The translations under genes were made by a program, and so were the position numbers. The notes beneath the pieces were generated by a model, which saw nothing but the letters and a program-made list of their open reading frames with translations, had not been told where the DNA came from and did not search any database. 64,000 nucleotides of DNA from Mediterranea sp. An20 (lineage in GTDB: Bacteria > Bacteroidota > Bacteroidia > Bacteroidales > Bacteroidaceae): assembly GCF_002160055.1 (NCBI RefSeq), contig NZ_NFJV01000004.1, positions 62,001-126,000 of the forward strand, read 5' to 3'. This document shows, in pieces, positions 7,834 to 17,454 of this stretch. Position 1 is the first letter of the stretch. Every line of letters begins with the position of its first letter.

Positions 7834-9807
7834 ATGAAGAGAATGATTTCAGCCCTGCTGATTCTGACTTTCTGCGCAGGGATAAGCGCCCGAATCATCC
7901 CGCCCGGCGTAGTGAAAGTCAATGATGAACAGCCCCAGTGTGCCGACGTTTCCACTGAATTGTCAGAAGACCGGACACAGACCTGGAACGGTGGTGTGCG
8001 CCACGATTTCCAATACGAAGGACGGGATGCCATCGTGGTAGAACCGCAACAGGCAGCCAAAGGACGCCCCTGGATTTGGCGACCGGCTTTCTTCGATGCG
8101 TTTCCAAGCGTAGACAAAGCCCTGCTGGAGAAGGGTTTCCATATCGTTTACTATGACGTGACGCATTGTTATGGCAGCCCGAAATCCGTGGCACAGGGAA
8201 CGGATTTCTACCGATATGTGACGGAGACCTACCGCCTTTCGGAGAAGGTTACCTTAGAAGGCTTCAGCCGAGGAGGACTGTATGCGCTGAACTGGGCCAT
8301 AGAGCATCCGGAGAAGGTGGCCTGCATCTATCTGGATGCTCCGGTGTGCGACGTGTTCAGCTGGCCCGGAAGAAAGCAGACCGAACTGTGGAAAGGTCTG
8401 CTGGATGCATGGGAACTGACAGATGCAGACATGGATTCGTTTACCGGAAATCCGATAGACAACTTGGCTCCTTTGGCCAAGGCGGGCGTTCCCATCCTTG
8501 CCGTGTGCGGCGACAGCGACCGGACTGTTCCCTATGAAGAGAATATGGAGGTTTTACGTTCGCGCTACTTAACACTGGGCGCACCGGTGGAGGTGATTCT
8601 GAAACCAGGAGGCGACCACCACCCGCACAGTCTGGAGAATCCGGAGCCCGTAGTCAACTTCATCCTGCGCCACCAGTCGTCCTACAAACCCTACGTACAC
8701 TGCAACGTGCGCGGAAGCCTGCAAAACTCACTAGTCAAGTTCGAGAAGGAACGGAAAGGGCGCGTGGCTTTTCTGGGAGGCTCCATCACGGAGATGAAAG
8801 GATGGAAAGACATGGTGGAACAGCAACTGAAGCAGCGTTTCCCCTATACGGAGTTCGACTTCATCGAAGCCGGCATCGGCTCTACGGGAACAACACCGGG
8901 TGCCTTCCGCCTGCAACATGACATTCTATCGAAAGGTAAAATAGACTTGTTGTTCGTAGAAGCGGCGGTGAACGACCACACCAACGGATTCTCGCCCTTA
9001 GAGCAGGTGCGCGGCATGGAGGGAGAGGTGCGCCATGCCCTGCTGGAGAATCCGGAGACGGACATCGTGATGCTGCATTTCATCTACGACCCTTTCATAC
9101 CGATGCTGGCCAAGCGTCAGCAACCGGATGTCATACTGAACCACGAACGTGTGGCCAATCACTACCTGGTGCCTTCCATCAATCTGGCGCAGGAAATCAG
9201 CGAACGTATGGAAGCCGGGGAATTCACCTGGGAAGACTTCGGAGGGACACACCCGCTTCCGTTCGGGCACACCTTCTACGCAGCAGCCATCGCCCATTTG
9301 TTCGATAAGATGTGGACCGGAATCTCGCCGGATGCAAGCATCGGCCCGCACAACATTCCGGAACAGCCGCTCGACACCTTCAGTTATTACCGGGGAGACT
9401 TCATCGACTTGGATGCGGCCACGCTGAACAAAGGCTGGAAGTATGTCGCCTCCTGGCATCCGGACAACAGCTACGAGAAACGGCGCGGTTTTGTGGACGT
9501 ACCGATGTTGGAAGCCACACAGCCGGGAGACAAACTGACACTGGACTTTGAGGGGAAAGCCATCGGCATCTTCTGCACGCCCGGCCCTTCTGCAGGCATC
9601 TTGGAATACAGCATAGACGGCGGGAAATTCAAACGCCTGGACACGTTCACTTCTTGGAGCAGCCACCTCTACATTCCTTGGGTCTACATGCTGGAAACAG
9701 AACTGGAGACGGGCAGACATCGGTTGGTGCTGCGCATCTCAAAGGAAAAGAACCCTGCCTCGAAAGGGCATGAGTGCCAAATCCGGAATTTTGTAGTAAA
9801 CAGATAA
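7834..9807 (+). CDS. Two-domain secreted esterase: alpha/beta hydrolase fused to SGNH hydrolase
   Basis: A 657-residue protein with a signal peptide (residues 1-19). Residues 65-282 form an alpha/beta-hydrolase with nucleophile elbow GFSRGG (Ser145), an acid in GDSDRTVP (Asp229) and the histidine region GGDHHPHS (His262/263). Residues 308-490 form an SGNH/GDSL hydrolase with FLGGSIT (Ser317), AAVND (Asn380) and a C-terminal DFGGTHPLPFGH block (His473 or His479). The last 150 residues look like a beta-sandwich, possibly carbohydrate-binding. Both catalytic centres appear intact, so it may remove two kinds of ester from one glycan. It follows the sialate esterase gene by 135 bases. The domain calls are firm; the substrates are not known. 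Confidence 0.85.
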   Translation: MKRMISALLILTFCAGISARIIPPGVVKVNDEQPQCADVSTELSEDRTQTWNGGVRHDFQYEGRDAIVVEPQQAAKGRPWIWRPAFFDAFPSVDKALLEKGFHIVYYDVTHCYGSPKSVAQGTDFYRYVTETYRLSEKVTLEGFSRGGLYALNWAIEHPEKVACIYLDAPVCDVFSWPGRKQTELWKGLLDAWELTDADMDSFTGNPIDNLAPLAKAGVPILAVCGDSDRTVPYEENMEVLRSRYLTLGAPVEVILKPGGDHHPHSLENPEPVVNFILRHQSSYKPYVHCNVRGSLQNSLVKFEKERKGRVAFLGGSITEMKGWKDMVEQQLKQRFPYTEFDFIEAGIGSTGTTPGAFRLQHDILSKGKIDLLFVEAAVNDHTNGFSPLEQVRGMEGEVRHALLENPETDIVMLHFIYDPFIPMLAKRQQPDVILNHERVANHYLVPSINLAQEISERMEAGEFTWEDFGGTHPLPFGHTFYAAAIAHLFDKMWTGISPDASIGPHNIPEQPLDTFSYYRGDFIDLDAATLNKGWKYVASWHPDNSYEKRRGFVDVPMLEATQPGDKLTLDFEGKAIGIFCTPGPSAGILEYSIDGGKFKRLDTFTSWSSHLYIPWVYMLETELETGRHRLVLRISKEKNPASKGHECQIRNFVVNR

Positions 9808-9817
9808 CCATAACAAT

Positions 9818-9873
9818 GGCATGCTGCGGTCTCCTGACGCAAACGGAGAAAGCAGAAAAGACCGCTGCATGCC
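9818..9873. terminator. Bidirectional terminator between convergent genes
   Basis: GGCATGCTGCGGTCT (9818-9832) pairs with AGACCGCTGCATGCC (9859-9873) over 15 positions with one mismatch. It sits between the stop codons of the esterase fusion and the convergent sulfatase. Confidence 0.7.
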
Positions 9874-9885
9874 ACACTCTCCTCT

Positions 9886-11484
9886 CTAAAACTCGTCGAC
9901 TTTCAGATCCGTACGGAAACGGTCCAACTGCTGCTGAAGGCGGTCTTGCGTTTCTTTGTATGCCGGATCGCCATAGAGGTTATGCAGTTCGTTGGGGTCG
10001 TTCTCCAGGTCGTAGAGCTCGTTGCAGTTTACGGCATCACGCTGCCCTTCCTTCCCGCCATAGAAGTGAATCAGCTTGTAGCGACTGTCGCGTACTCCAT
10101 CGTGACGGCGCACCATGTGTATGGCAGGATAGTCGTAATAGTGATAGTAGAGATACTGCCGCCAGTCTTCAGGCGTCTCGCCATCCAGCAACGGGACAAG
10201 CGACGTGCCCGACATGTAACTGGGCTTTTCGATACCGGCAATATCCAGATAAGTCGGAGCATAGTCGATGTTCTGCACCAGGTCATAGTTTTCGAGCCCT
10301 TGTTTTTTACCCGGATAGCGGATGATCAGAGGAGTGCGAAAAGATTCCTCGTACATGAACCGCTTGTCGAACCAGCCGTGTTCGCCCATGTAGAATCCCT
10401 GGTCGGAGGTGTAGACAATTACCGTGTTATCCATCAGGTCGTGTTCTTTCAGATAATCCATCAGCCGTCCCACTTCGTCATCAATCGTCTTGATGCAGCG
10501 CAGGTAGTCGCGGATGTACTGCTGATACTTCCATCTGGTCAGCTCATCCCCCGCAGGCTTTTCTGACAGGAATTCTTGCAGCCGTCCTTCGTAGGCAGCC
10601 TCCCAGACCCGGCGTTGTGCATCGTCCATGCGGTCGATGGAGGCCTGCATGCCCCCCACGTTCCACTCGTCCTTATAAGGGCTTTGGTCTTTCAGTCCGT
10701 TCAGCTTCAGGTCATACACCATAGTCATCCGGTCGGCGATGCGCATCTCCTGCGTATGGGCCGGCTCGCACCGCGTGGCATAATCGTCATAGAAGGTTTC
10801 GGGATAAGGAAACTCCACATCGTCATACAGATGCAGGTATTTCTCTTCGGGCATCCAGTTGCGATGCGGCGCTTTCTGGTGGACAAGCAGGCAGAAAGGT
10901 TTGTCGGGGTCACGGTGTTCCAGAAAATCAATGGCATAGTCAGTGGTCAGCTTAGTGGCATATCCTTCCCGCTTCACATATTTTCCGTTGGTTTCCCTGC
11001 TTTTGAATTCTGGGTTGTAGTATTCTCCCTGGTCCCACAGAATCTGATAGTAATCGAAACCTTTCGGCTCGCACAGCATGTGCCATTTGCCCACCACGGC
11101 TGTTTGGTAGCCATGTTGCTGCAGGATTTCAGAGAAGAAGGTCTTGGTGGTGTCGATTCCCGCTCCCAATTGCCGTTGCCCGTTCTGGTGGCTGTACAGA
11201 CCTGTCATCAGGCAGGCCCGGCTGGGTGTGGACAACGAGTTTTCCACAAAAGCCCGGCGGAACAGCATGCCTTGCGCCGCCAGACTGTCCAGATGGGGCG
11301 TGGGTGCCAGTTTTCCCAGGGCATGCCCGTAGGCACTGAGGGTTTGATACGAATGATCATCCGTCATGATGTGGATGATATTAAGAGGTTTCTGTGCACT
11401 CACACTTTCTTTTTGTCCGGCACAGGCGGTCAGCAGAAGGGCAGGAACTATCAGCCCACCGCTCATAAATAAGGTTTTATTCAT
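9886..11484 (-). CDS. S1-family sulfatase, serine type, lipoprotein
   Basis: A 532-residue sulfatase. Residues 1-21 are a lipoprotein signal with lipobox LTAC (lipidated Cys21). The metal site begins with MTDDHS (Asp42/Asp43). The active-site signature is S-T-P-S-R followed by ACLMTG, so the residue converted to formylglycine is Ser85. Serine-type enzymes are matured by the radical-SAM enzyme anSME, as is usual in gut Bacteroides; no anSME gene lies in this window. Later features include GKWHM, a second metal-binding block (TSDQGFYMGEHGW) and a C-terminal LYDLENDPNELHNL motif. It removes sulfate from glycans such as mucin or glycosaminoglycans; the sulfated position cannot be read. It converges on the esterase genes. 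Confidence 0.93.
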   Translation of the reverse strand: MNKTLFMSGGLIVPALLLTACAGQKESVSAQKPLNIIHIMTDDHSYQTLSAYGHALGKLAPTPHLDSLAAQGMLFRRAFVENSLSTPSRACLMTGLYSHQNGQRQLGAGIDTTKTFFSEILQQHGYQTAVVGKWHMLCEPKGFDYYQILWDQGEYYNPEFKSRETNGKYVKREGYATKLTTDYAIDFLEHRDPDKPFCLLVHQKAPHRNWMPEEKYLHLYDDVEFPYPETFYDDYATRCEPAHTQEMRIADRMTMVYDLKLNGLKDQSPYKDEWNVGGMQASIDRMDDAQRRVWEAAYEGRLQEFLSEKPAGDELTRWKYQQYIRDYLRCIKTIDDEVGRLMDYLKEHDLMDNTVIVYTSDQGFYMGEHGWFDKRFMYEESFRTPLIIRYPGKKQGLENYDLVQNIDYAPTYLDIAGIEKPSYMSGTSLVPLLDGETPEDWRQYLYYHYYDYPAIHMVRRHDGVRDSRYKLIHFYGGKEGQRDAVNCNELYDLENDPNELHNLYGDPAYKETQDRLQQQLDRFRTDLKVDEF

Positions 11485-11539
11485 GTTGATGTTGTTATGT
11501 ATGATTGTTTTAGATAGCAGACAATAGCAAACAGGATGA

Positions 11540-11570
11540 CAAAGATAAAGATTTGTCGCCGATTAGCCAA
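11540..11570 (-). promoter_or_regulatory. Sulfatase promoter (-33 TTG, -7 TATCTTTG)
   Basis: On the reverse strand TATCTTTG (11547-11540) is preceded by TTG (11570-11568) with a 20-base gap, matching the Bacteroidota -33/-7 layout. It lies 56 bases before the sulfatase ATG. Confidence 0.6.
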
Positions 11571-11692
11571 CAATCTGCCCAACAAATAAGGAATTGTTTC
11601 AACAGAGACTATATCAGGTGCGGATTTCACGGATTAAGTAATCTTACAGGTCTATGCCCTTTCGTGTTAATACTTTAGAAGCAAATGGCTTA

Positions 11693-11736
11693 GCGCTTGG
11701 AAGCAGACTGCCTCTATATTAGAACGAAACGTCTGC
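11693..11736 (+). repeat. Dispersed intergenic repeat, copy 2
   Basis: GCGCTTGGAAGCAGACTGC is followed by CTCTATATTAGAA and ends in GTCTGC, giving an internal GCAGAC/GTCTGC inverted pair. It shares the GGAAGCA..CTGC..TATAT core with copies near 7692, 46834 and 58844. Confidence 0.55.
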
Positions 11737-11881
11737 AACAGAGAAACGGGCGTCGCGATGCAATCTTTTTATGCCGGCTGGCGACCTGAAGCCCTGACCG
11801 GAAACGGCCCCGGAGAGAGGAAGCAAAGTTTTTTATTGCAAAAACTTCTTATATTATAAGGTGGAAAGCATCTTTTTTTCC

Positions 11882-11889
11882 TACATTTG
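11882..11889 (+). promoter_or_regulatory. topA -7 promoter element (TACATTTG)
   Basis: TACATTTG fits TAnnTTTG and lies 42 bases before the topA ATG. It helps decide the start: an in-frame GTG at 11901 would sit almost on the expected transcription start. Confidence 0.6.
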
Positions 11890-11930
11890 CCGCAAATTCA
11901 GTGAAAGAAGCCACTACAAAGAAGATAGTT

Positions 11931-14318
11931 ATGCAGAAAAACCTTGTCATTGTCGAGTCTCCGGCAAAAGCGAAAACGATTGAGAAGTTCCTTGGGAAAG
12001 ATTTTAAAGTGATGTCCAGCTATGGACACATCCGCGACCTGAAGAAGAAAGCATTCAGCATAGATCTGGCGCACGACTTCAAGCCCGAATATGAAATCCC
12101 TGCCGACAAGCGGTCGCTGGTGAGCCAGCTGAAAGAAGAGGCCGCCAAAGCCGATACTGTCTGGCTGGCTTCCGATGAGGACCGCGAAGGAGAGGCCATC
12201 GCCTGGCACTTGTATGAGGTGCTGAAACTGAATCCGGAACATACCAAACGTATCGTATTCCATGAAATCACCAAAAGTGCTATCCTGAACGCCATCGAAC
12301 ACCCGCGCCACATCGACCTCAACCTGGTGGATGCTCAGCAGGCACGCCGCGTGCTGGACCGCATCGTGGGTTTCGAACTCTCGCCCGTGCTGTGGCGCAA
12401 GGTAAAGCCTGCTCTCTCGGCAGGACGCGTGCAGTCGGTGGCCGTGCGCCTCATCGTGGAGCGCGAACGCGAAATCAATGCCTTCAAGAGCGAGGCAGCC
12501 TACCGCGTCACGGCCCTCTTCCTGGTGCCCGATGCCGACGGCAAGCAGACGGAACTGAAAGCAGAACTGTCCCGACGCTTCAAAACCAAGGCTGAGGCGC
12601 AACAATTCCTGGAACACTGCCGCTCGGCGCAGTTCGCCATCAGCGACATCACTACGCGTCCCTTGCGCAAAAGTCCCTCGGCACCGTTCACTACTTCTAC
12701 GCTGCAACAGGAAGCTGCCCGCAAACTGGGCTTCACAGTGGCACAAACCATGATGGTGGCACAACGGCTGTATGAATCGGGAATGATAACCTATATGCGT
12801 ACCGACTCGGTCAATCTCTCGGAATTTGCTATCCACAGCAGCCGCGAAGCCATCACCCGGCTGATGGGCGAACGCTATGTCTGCACGCGCCACTTCGCTA
12901 CCCGAACCAAAGGCGCGCAGGAAGCACACGAAGCCATCCGCCCAACCAACATGGACAATCCCAAGATTGACGGTACCCACCAGGAGAAACGCCTCTATGA
13001 ACTGATATGGAAACGAACCATCGCTTCGCAGATGGCTGACGCGGAACTGGAAAAAACCACTGTGACCATCAGCATCGGCGGACAGAGCGATACGTTCACA
13101 GCTACGGGAGAGGTGGTGAAGTTCGACGGATTCCTGCGTGTCTACCGCGACTCGCTGGACGAGGAATCGGACATGCACGAAGATGAGGCTGGCCTGCTAC
13201 CGCCGTTGAAGAAAGGACAGAAGCTGGCGTGCAGCGAAATCACTGCTACCGAACGCTTCAGCCAGCATCCTCCGCGCTATACCGAAGCCAGCTTGGTGCG
13301 CAAATTAGAAGAACTGGGCATCGGACGCCCGTCGACCTATGCGCCTACCATCTCCACTATCCAGCAACGCGAATATGTGGTGAAAGGTGACAAGCCGGGC
13401 GAAGAACGGACATACGACGTGCTCTGCCTGCGCGACGGCAAACTGACGGACACCCAAGGCACCGAAATGGCCGGAGCCGAAAAGGCTAAGCTGCTGCCCA
13501 CCGACACGGGCTTGGTGGTGAACGACTTCCTGACAGAATACTTCCCCGACATACTGGACTATAACTTCACCGCCACGGTAGAAAAACAATTTGATGAAAT
13601 TGCCGAAGGCGAAAAGAAATGGACCGGCGTACTGCATACCTTCTACAATAAATTCCACCCCTCCGTAGAAAGCACCTTGGCAGCCAAAAGTCCGCACAAG
13701 GCAGGCGAACGAATCTTGGGCAAGGAGCCGAAGACTGGCAAGCAGGTATCGGTCAAGATAGGACGCTTCGGACCTATGGCACAAATAGGAGCCGCCGGCG
13801 AAGACGAGAAACCGCGTTTTGCACAGCTGCGCAAAGACCAGTCTATCGAAACCATTACATTAGAGGAGGTGCTGGACCTCTTCAAGCTGCCGCGCACATT
13901 GGGCGACTACGACGGTCAGCCTGTCACCGTAGGTGCAGGACGCTTCGGGCCTTACGTGCACGGACACGGCATCTACGTCACCCTTCCTAAAGAGATGGAT
14001 CCCCTGGCCATCACACTGGAAGAAGCCGTCGGCCTGCTGAAAGGGAAGATGGAGGCCGAAGCCAAGCGCCACATCAAGAAGTTTGACGAGGAACCGGAAT
14101 TGGAAATCATGAACGGTCGCTACGGTCCCTACATTGCCTACAAGGGCAACAACTATAAGATTCCTGCCGGTATCGAACCGGCCGACCTCAGTCTGGCATC
14201 GTGCCTGGAGCTGGTCAAATTACAGGCAGAGAAGGTATCCACGCGCAAGAAACGCACGCCCAAAGCTGCCGCTGGTAAAGAAGAAAAAACAAGCAAGACC
14301 AAGACAACGAAAGCCTGA
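11931..14318 (+). CDS. topA: DNA topoisomerase I (type IA)
   Basis: A 795-residue enzyme that relaxes negative supercoils by cutting and passing single strands. The Toprim domain spans residues 1-115 (VIVESPAKAKTIEKFLG with the metal-binding glutamate, then DEDREGEAIAWH). The catalytic core carries active-site Tyr288 in YMRTDS. The C-terminal third has TOPRIM_C-type repeats in place of four-cysteine zinc fingers: segments with IGRFGPMAQIG, AGRFGPYVHG and NGRYGPYIAY. The protein ends in a lysine-rich tail rich in KKR and TKTTKA. The ATG at 11931 is chosen because the promoter -7 box and normal N-terminus support it over an upstream GTG. The gene stands alone, with its own promoter and a terminator. 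Confidence 0.97.
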   Translation: MQKNLVIVESPAKAKTIEKFLGKDFKVMSSYGHIRDLKKKAFSIDLAHDFKPEYEIPADKRSLVSQLKEEAAKADTVWLASDEDREGEAIAWHLYEVLKLNPEHTKRIVFHEITKSAILNAIEHPRHIDLNLVDAQQARRVLDRIVGFELSPVLWRKVKPALSAGRVQSVAVRLIVEREREINAFKSEAAYRVTALFLVPDADGKQTELKAELSRRFKTKAEAQQFLEHCRSAQFAISDITTRPLRKSPSAPFTTSTLQQEAARKLGFTVAQTMMVAQRLYESGMITYMRTDSVNLSEFAIHSSREAITRLMGERYVCTRHFATRTKGAQEAHEAIRPTNMDNPKIDGTHQEKRLYELIWKRTIASQMADAELEKTTVTISIGGQSDTFTATGEVVKFDGFLRVYRDSLDEESDMHEDEAGLLPPLKKGQKLACSEITATERFSQHPPRYTEASLVRKLEELGIGRPSTYAPTISTIQQREYVVKGDKPGEERTYDVLCLRDGKLTDTQGTEMAGAEKAKLLPTDTGLVVNDFLTEYFPDILDYNFTATVEKQFDEIAEGEKKWTGVLHTFYNKFHPSVESTLAAKSPHKAGERILGKEPKTGKQVSVKIGRFGPMAQIGAAGEDEKPRFAQLRKDQSIETITLEEVLDLFKLPRTLGDYDGQPVTVGAGRFGPYVHGHGIYVTLPKEMDPLAITLEEAVGLLKGKMEAEAKRHIKKFDEEPELEIMNGRYGPYIAYKGNNYKIPAGIEPADLSLASCLELVKLQAEKVSTRKKRTPKAAAGKEEKTSKTKTTKA

Positions 14319-14351
14319 CTGCCGGTCTAACCGGAGGTTTAAGACAACAGA

Positions 14352-14406
14352 CAGAGCCTGCAAAGTCGGAGCAACTTCATGTGCACCGCTTCGCAGGCTC
14401 TGCTTT
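14352..14406. terminator. Terminator between topA and the ABC operon
   Basis: CAGAGCCTGC (14352-14361) pairs perfectly with GCAGGCTCTG (14393-14402), followed by CTTTT. It serves topA on the forward strand and perhaps also the leftward ABC operon that ends at 14446. Confidence 0.65.
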
Positions 14407-14445
14407 TCATTGTCAGAGGGCTGCACGCACTCTGTCATTTGTTTG

Positions 14446-15123
14446 CTATAAGTTGGTCTCTGTCACCACCTGACCGTCGAACAGGTTGACGATGCGGTCG
14501 GCATAGCCTGCATCGTGCTGCGAGTGCGTCACCATAACGATGGTAGTGCCCTCGGCGTTCAGTTCTTTCAGCAGTTCCATCACCTCCTTACCGTTCTTCG
14601 AGTCGAGGTTACCCGTTGGCTCGTCTGCCAGGATGAGCTTCGGCCCCGCCACCACGGCACGCGCTATGGCCACGCGCTGCTGCTGACCGCCGGAAAGCTG
14701 TTGCGGAAAGTGCTTGATGCGGTGCATGATGCCCATACGCTGCATAGCCTGCTCCACCCGCCGTTTGCGTTCGGCAGCCGGAATGCCCATGTAGAGCAGC
14801 GGCAGTTCGATGTTCTCATACACGTTCAGTTCATCAATCAGGTTGAAGCTCTGGAATACGAAGCCGATGACTCCCTTGCGCAGGTCGGTGCGCTGTGCCT
14901 CGGTGTAGCGCGACACTTCCTTGCCGTTCAGGTAATACTCGCCGGAGGTGGGGTTGTCCAGCAGCCCCAGGATGTTGAGCAAGGTAGACTTGCCGCAACC
15001 GGACGGGCCCATGACGGCCACAAACTCGCCTTCGTTCACTTCGATGTTCACATTGGACAAGGCCAATGTCTGTACTTCTTCCGTGCGGAAGATTTTCTGC
15101 AGGTTTACTGTCTTAATCATCAT
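14446..15123 (-). CDS. ABC transporter ATPase, LolD/MacB type
   Basis: A 225-residue nucleotide-binding protein with all ABC motifs: Walker [10 protein letters not shown] (about 39-47), Q-loop VFQSFNLI, signature [14 protein letters not shown], Walker [14 protein letters not shown] and the switch histidine in MVTHSQHD. The Q-loop and D-loop patterns are those of the MacB/LolD/FtsE branch, which powers mechanotransmission by FtsX-type permeases. It is the last gene of a leftward operon and the only ATPase beside four permeases, so one ATPase probably energises several permease dimers at the inner membrane. It starts 30 bases after the upstream permease gene. LolD itself is less likely given the TolC and HlyD genes in the operon. 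Confidence 0.93.
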   Translation of the reverse strand: MMIKTVNLQKIFRTEEVQTLALSNVNIEVNEGEFVAVMGPSGCGKSTLLNILGLLDNPTSGEYYLNGKEVSRYTEAQRTDLRKGVIGFVFQSFNLIDELNVYENIELPLLYMGIPAAERKRRVEQAMQRMGIMHRIKHFPQQLSGGQQQRVAIARAVVAGPKLILADEPTGNLDSKNGKEVMELLKELNAEGTTIVMVTHSQHDAGYADRIVNLFDGQVVTETNL

Positions 15124-15153
15124 AATACTTCAAGTTTTGAATTTTATCGTTAT

Positions 15154-17424
15154 TTATTCGTTATTCTTAATCACTTCTGCCGGATTGAGCCTCATCACTT
15201 GCCAGATTTTGTAGCCCGACACAGCCGCCAGCAGCAGCGTAATCAGCACAAAGAGCAGGACGGGCCATTGCCAGCTGCGCACGCTTCCAAACTGCCCGGC
15301 TATGTGTATGCCGACAATATAAATCAGGCAGCACGCCAGTACGTAGGTCACGGCAAAGATATACAGGTAGACCTTGGCAAACAAGAAAAAGATGTTGACG
15401 GGACGGGCGCCGTTGATCTTGCGGATAGCCACCTCCTTGCGCCGCCCCTGCGTGTCGAGCGAAATGGAAGAGTAGATGCTCAGTACCACCAAGAGCAGGC
15501 TCACTACAACCAAGGCCGTCAACGCCATCTGCATCATGCCGATAGCCGCCTTCGTTTCATCATCGTCGGGCAACAGGTGAATATCAACGGGCAGTGTCTC
15601 CGGGATGAACTTCCGGCACAGCTGCAACAGTCGTTCCTGAAACTCCCTGACAGACGTGTGCTCATCCACCAGGATGTAGTAGATCTTCGCCGTGGCCGAC
15701 GGGAAGAACACCGAACCCACGTAATTTTTCTGCTCCACTTCGGCAAACAGGGCCTCGTGGACGCCTGCCACCTGATAGTCTACATCGCCCAGACACACCG
15801 TGCCGTCATAACCCTCTTCGTCCAGCAACTGCTTGAAGCGGCGGCTCACGTACACCTGATGCCCGGCGTCGGGCGACACCAGCTTGCCCTCCATCGGGAT
15901 GTTGAAGAAGGCGAAGTAGTCGGGCGAGCCGTTCTGCATGACCGCAAAGCTCTTGCCTCCATCCCGACGGGGATAGTCAATGAGGCTGAAATCGGTGATG
16001 GAGGAAGAAATGTTGGTGTATGTCACCCGCTCCACTTCCGGCATCCGGCGCACCTCGTCCAGCACGGCACCGATGTTCCGCTCCATGTAGCGGCTATTGA
16101 CCGGAAGCACCACTACCCTCGACTGTTCAGCGCGGGACAAGGGCAGGTATCCGTCGAAGACAACTTCGTCCCACAGCATGTTGATGACAATAAGTCCGCC
16201 CAAGAAGAACATGGAGATGAACAGCTGCACGGCAATCATCCAGTTGCGGAACGTATGCTTGCGCCGGGTAGACTGCAGGAAGGCATAGAGGGTGGAGCGT
16301 TTCAAGCGAACCATAGGGAAGCACGCCGCCAGCAACCCGACCACCAATATCCCGACATAGACACCGCACTGGATGAGGTAGACCTCACCAATGGGCAGGA
16401 TGGGGAAATCGGCGGGCAGACGGTCCTTGAGCAACGCAAACACCACTTCCGTGAGAAACAGCGAAAGGAAGAAAGCCAACGTCATCATCAGAAACACCTC
16501 CGAAGCAAGAAGCCCGTACAGTCCCTTCAGGCCGGACCCCATGCACTTGCGCAACACCAATTCACGCTGCCGGTTGAAGAAGGTCTGGATGACGAACTTC
16601 AGGAAATTAATCATGCCGGACAGCAGAATCAGGGAGGCTATCAGCAGGGCCAGTCCCTGAGCCAACTTGCGGTCCATGTCGCCGTCGCTGATCCGCCGGA
16701 GCTGGATGGTGTACTGCCCGTCGTCCGACTGCCACACCCACTGCTCCACATGCTGCCGGAAAGCTTCATAGTCCAGGTTCTCGGGCAGAATAACGTGAAC
16801 CTGACTGAAGAGGCGTACATCGGGGTTCAGCGACATAGAGAAGTAACAGTCCACAGGCTTGGTGCCCGGACGCACATCATCGGCCACGCCCACAATCTTA
16901 AAGGAAGTGGCCTCATCGCCGAAGCGCAGAGACTGGCCGACCGGATTCTCACGACCGAATGCCTTTCGGGCAAACGAGGCCGACAGTACCACGTCGTAAG
17001 GTTCCAGTTCGCGGGTCAGCCCCTGTACCGTCTTGTCCAGATAAGCAAAGTTATAGGCATTGACATAAGCCAGACTGACCAGATAGGGCGTCATCCGGCC
17101 TTCGCTGTCGATGACTTCCACTTCGCCGTCGTAGGGATACGAAGAGGCAGAGACGTTCTTCACGCCCATCGGCAACAAGTTTTCCTGCAAGCGCAACACT
17201 TCATTGCCCGTAAGAGACCGGGTTACTTGGTTATCCTTTACCATATACAAGGTAACACGCCGTTCGTAGTCCGGCAACTCATACGCCTGGTTCACCGCAG
17301 CGATAATCATCCACATATAACTGAAGCAGATGATACCCACTGCCAGGCACAAGGCAGAAATCACCTGGTGCGACTTGTACTTCCACATTTGCCGGACAGC
17401 AACTTTCAAATAATGCCAGATCAT
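15154..17424 (-). CDS. MacB/FtsX-family ABC permease, double-module (permease 4)
   Basis: A 756-residue inner-membrane protein with 1+3+1+3 predicted membrane spans. One helix lies near residues 18-42, then a periplasmic MacB-PCD-like domain, then three FtsX helices (about 272-380). A further single helix near 410-432, a second periplasmic domain and three final helices (about 635-740) complete it. The protein is thus two MacB-like halves in one chain. Near the C-terminus are RRKEVAIRKINGA and LNPAEVIKNNE, motifs shared with the three permeases upstream. It is the most distant from permeases 2 and 3 in its periplasmic parts. It presumably pairs with the ATPase 30 bases downstream to drive export or envelope work. 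Confidence 0.88.
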   Translation of the reverse strand: MIWHYLKVAVRQMWKYKSHQVISALCLAVGIICFSYMWMIIAAVNQAYELPDYERRVTLYMVKDNQVTRSLTGNEVLRLQENLLPMGVKNVSASSYPYDGEVEVIDSEGRMTPYLVSLAYVNAYNFAYLDKTVQGLTRELEPYDVVLSASFARKAFGRENPVGQSLRFGDEATSFKIVGVADDVRPGTKPVDCYFSMSLNPDVRLFSQVHVILPENLDYEAFRQHVEQWVWQSDDGQYTIQLRRISDGDMDRKLAQGLALLIASLILLSGMINFLKFVIQTFFNRQRELVLRKCMGSGLKGLYGLLASEVFLMMTLAFFLSLFLTEVVFALLKDRLPADFPILPIGEVYLIQCGVYVGILVVGLLAACFPMVRLKRSTLYAFLQSTRRKHTFRNWMIAVQLFISMFFLGGLIVINMLWDEVVFDGYLPLSRAEQSRVVVLPVNSRYMERNIGAVLDEVRRMPEVERVTYTNISSSITDFSLIDYPRRDGGKSFAVMQNGSPDYFAFFNIPMEGKLVSPDAGHQVYVSRRFKQLLDEEGYDGTVCLGDVDYQVAGVHEALFAEVEQKNYVGSVFFPSATAKIYYILVDEHTSVREFQERLLQLCRKFIPETLPVDIHLLPDDDETKAAIGMMQMALTALVVVSLLLVVLSIYSSISLDTQGRRKEVAIRKINGARPVNIFFLFAKVYLYIFAVTYVLACCLIYIVGIHIAGQFGSVRSWQWPVLLFVLITLLLAAVSGYKIWQVMRLNPAEVIKNNE

Positions 17425-17454
17425 ACGCTTTCAAGTTTTTAAGTCTCTAATTTC

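Larger units (their letters stand above)
11485..11930. other. Intergenic region between sulfatase and topA
   Basis: About 446 bases separating divergent genes. It holds a reverse-strand promoter for the sulfatase near 11540-11570, a copy of the dispersed repeat at 11693-11736 and the topA -7 element at 11882-11889. I see no small gene. Confidence 0.6.

Noticed and set aside
14515..17442. A 975-codon open frame on the forward strand, antisense to the ATPase and permease 4
   Set aside because: It runs opposite two clearly recognisable genes, has no domain and is rich in His, Gln and Arg as expected for an antisense shadow in a GC-rich codon context.
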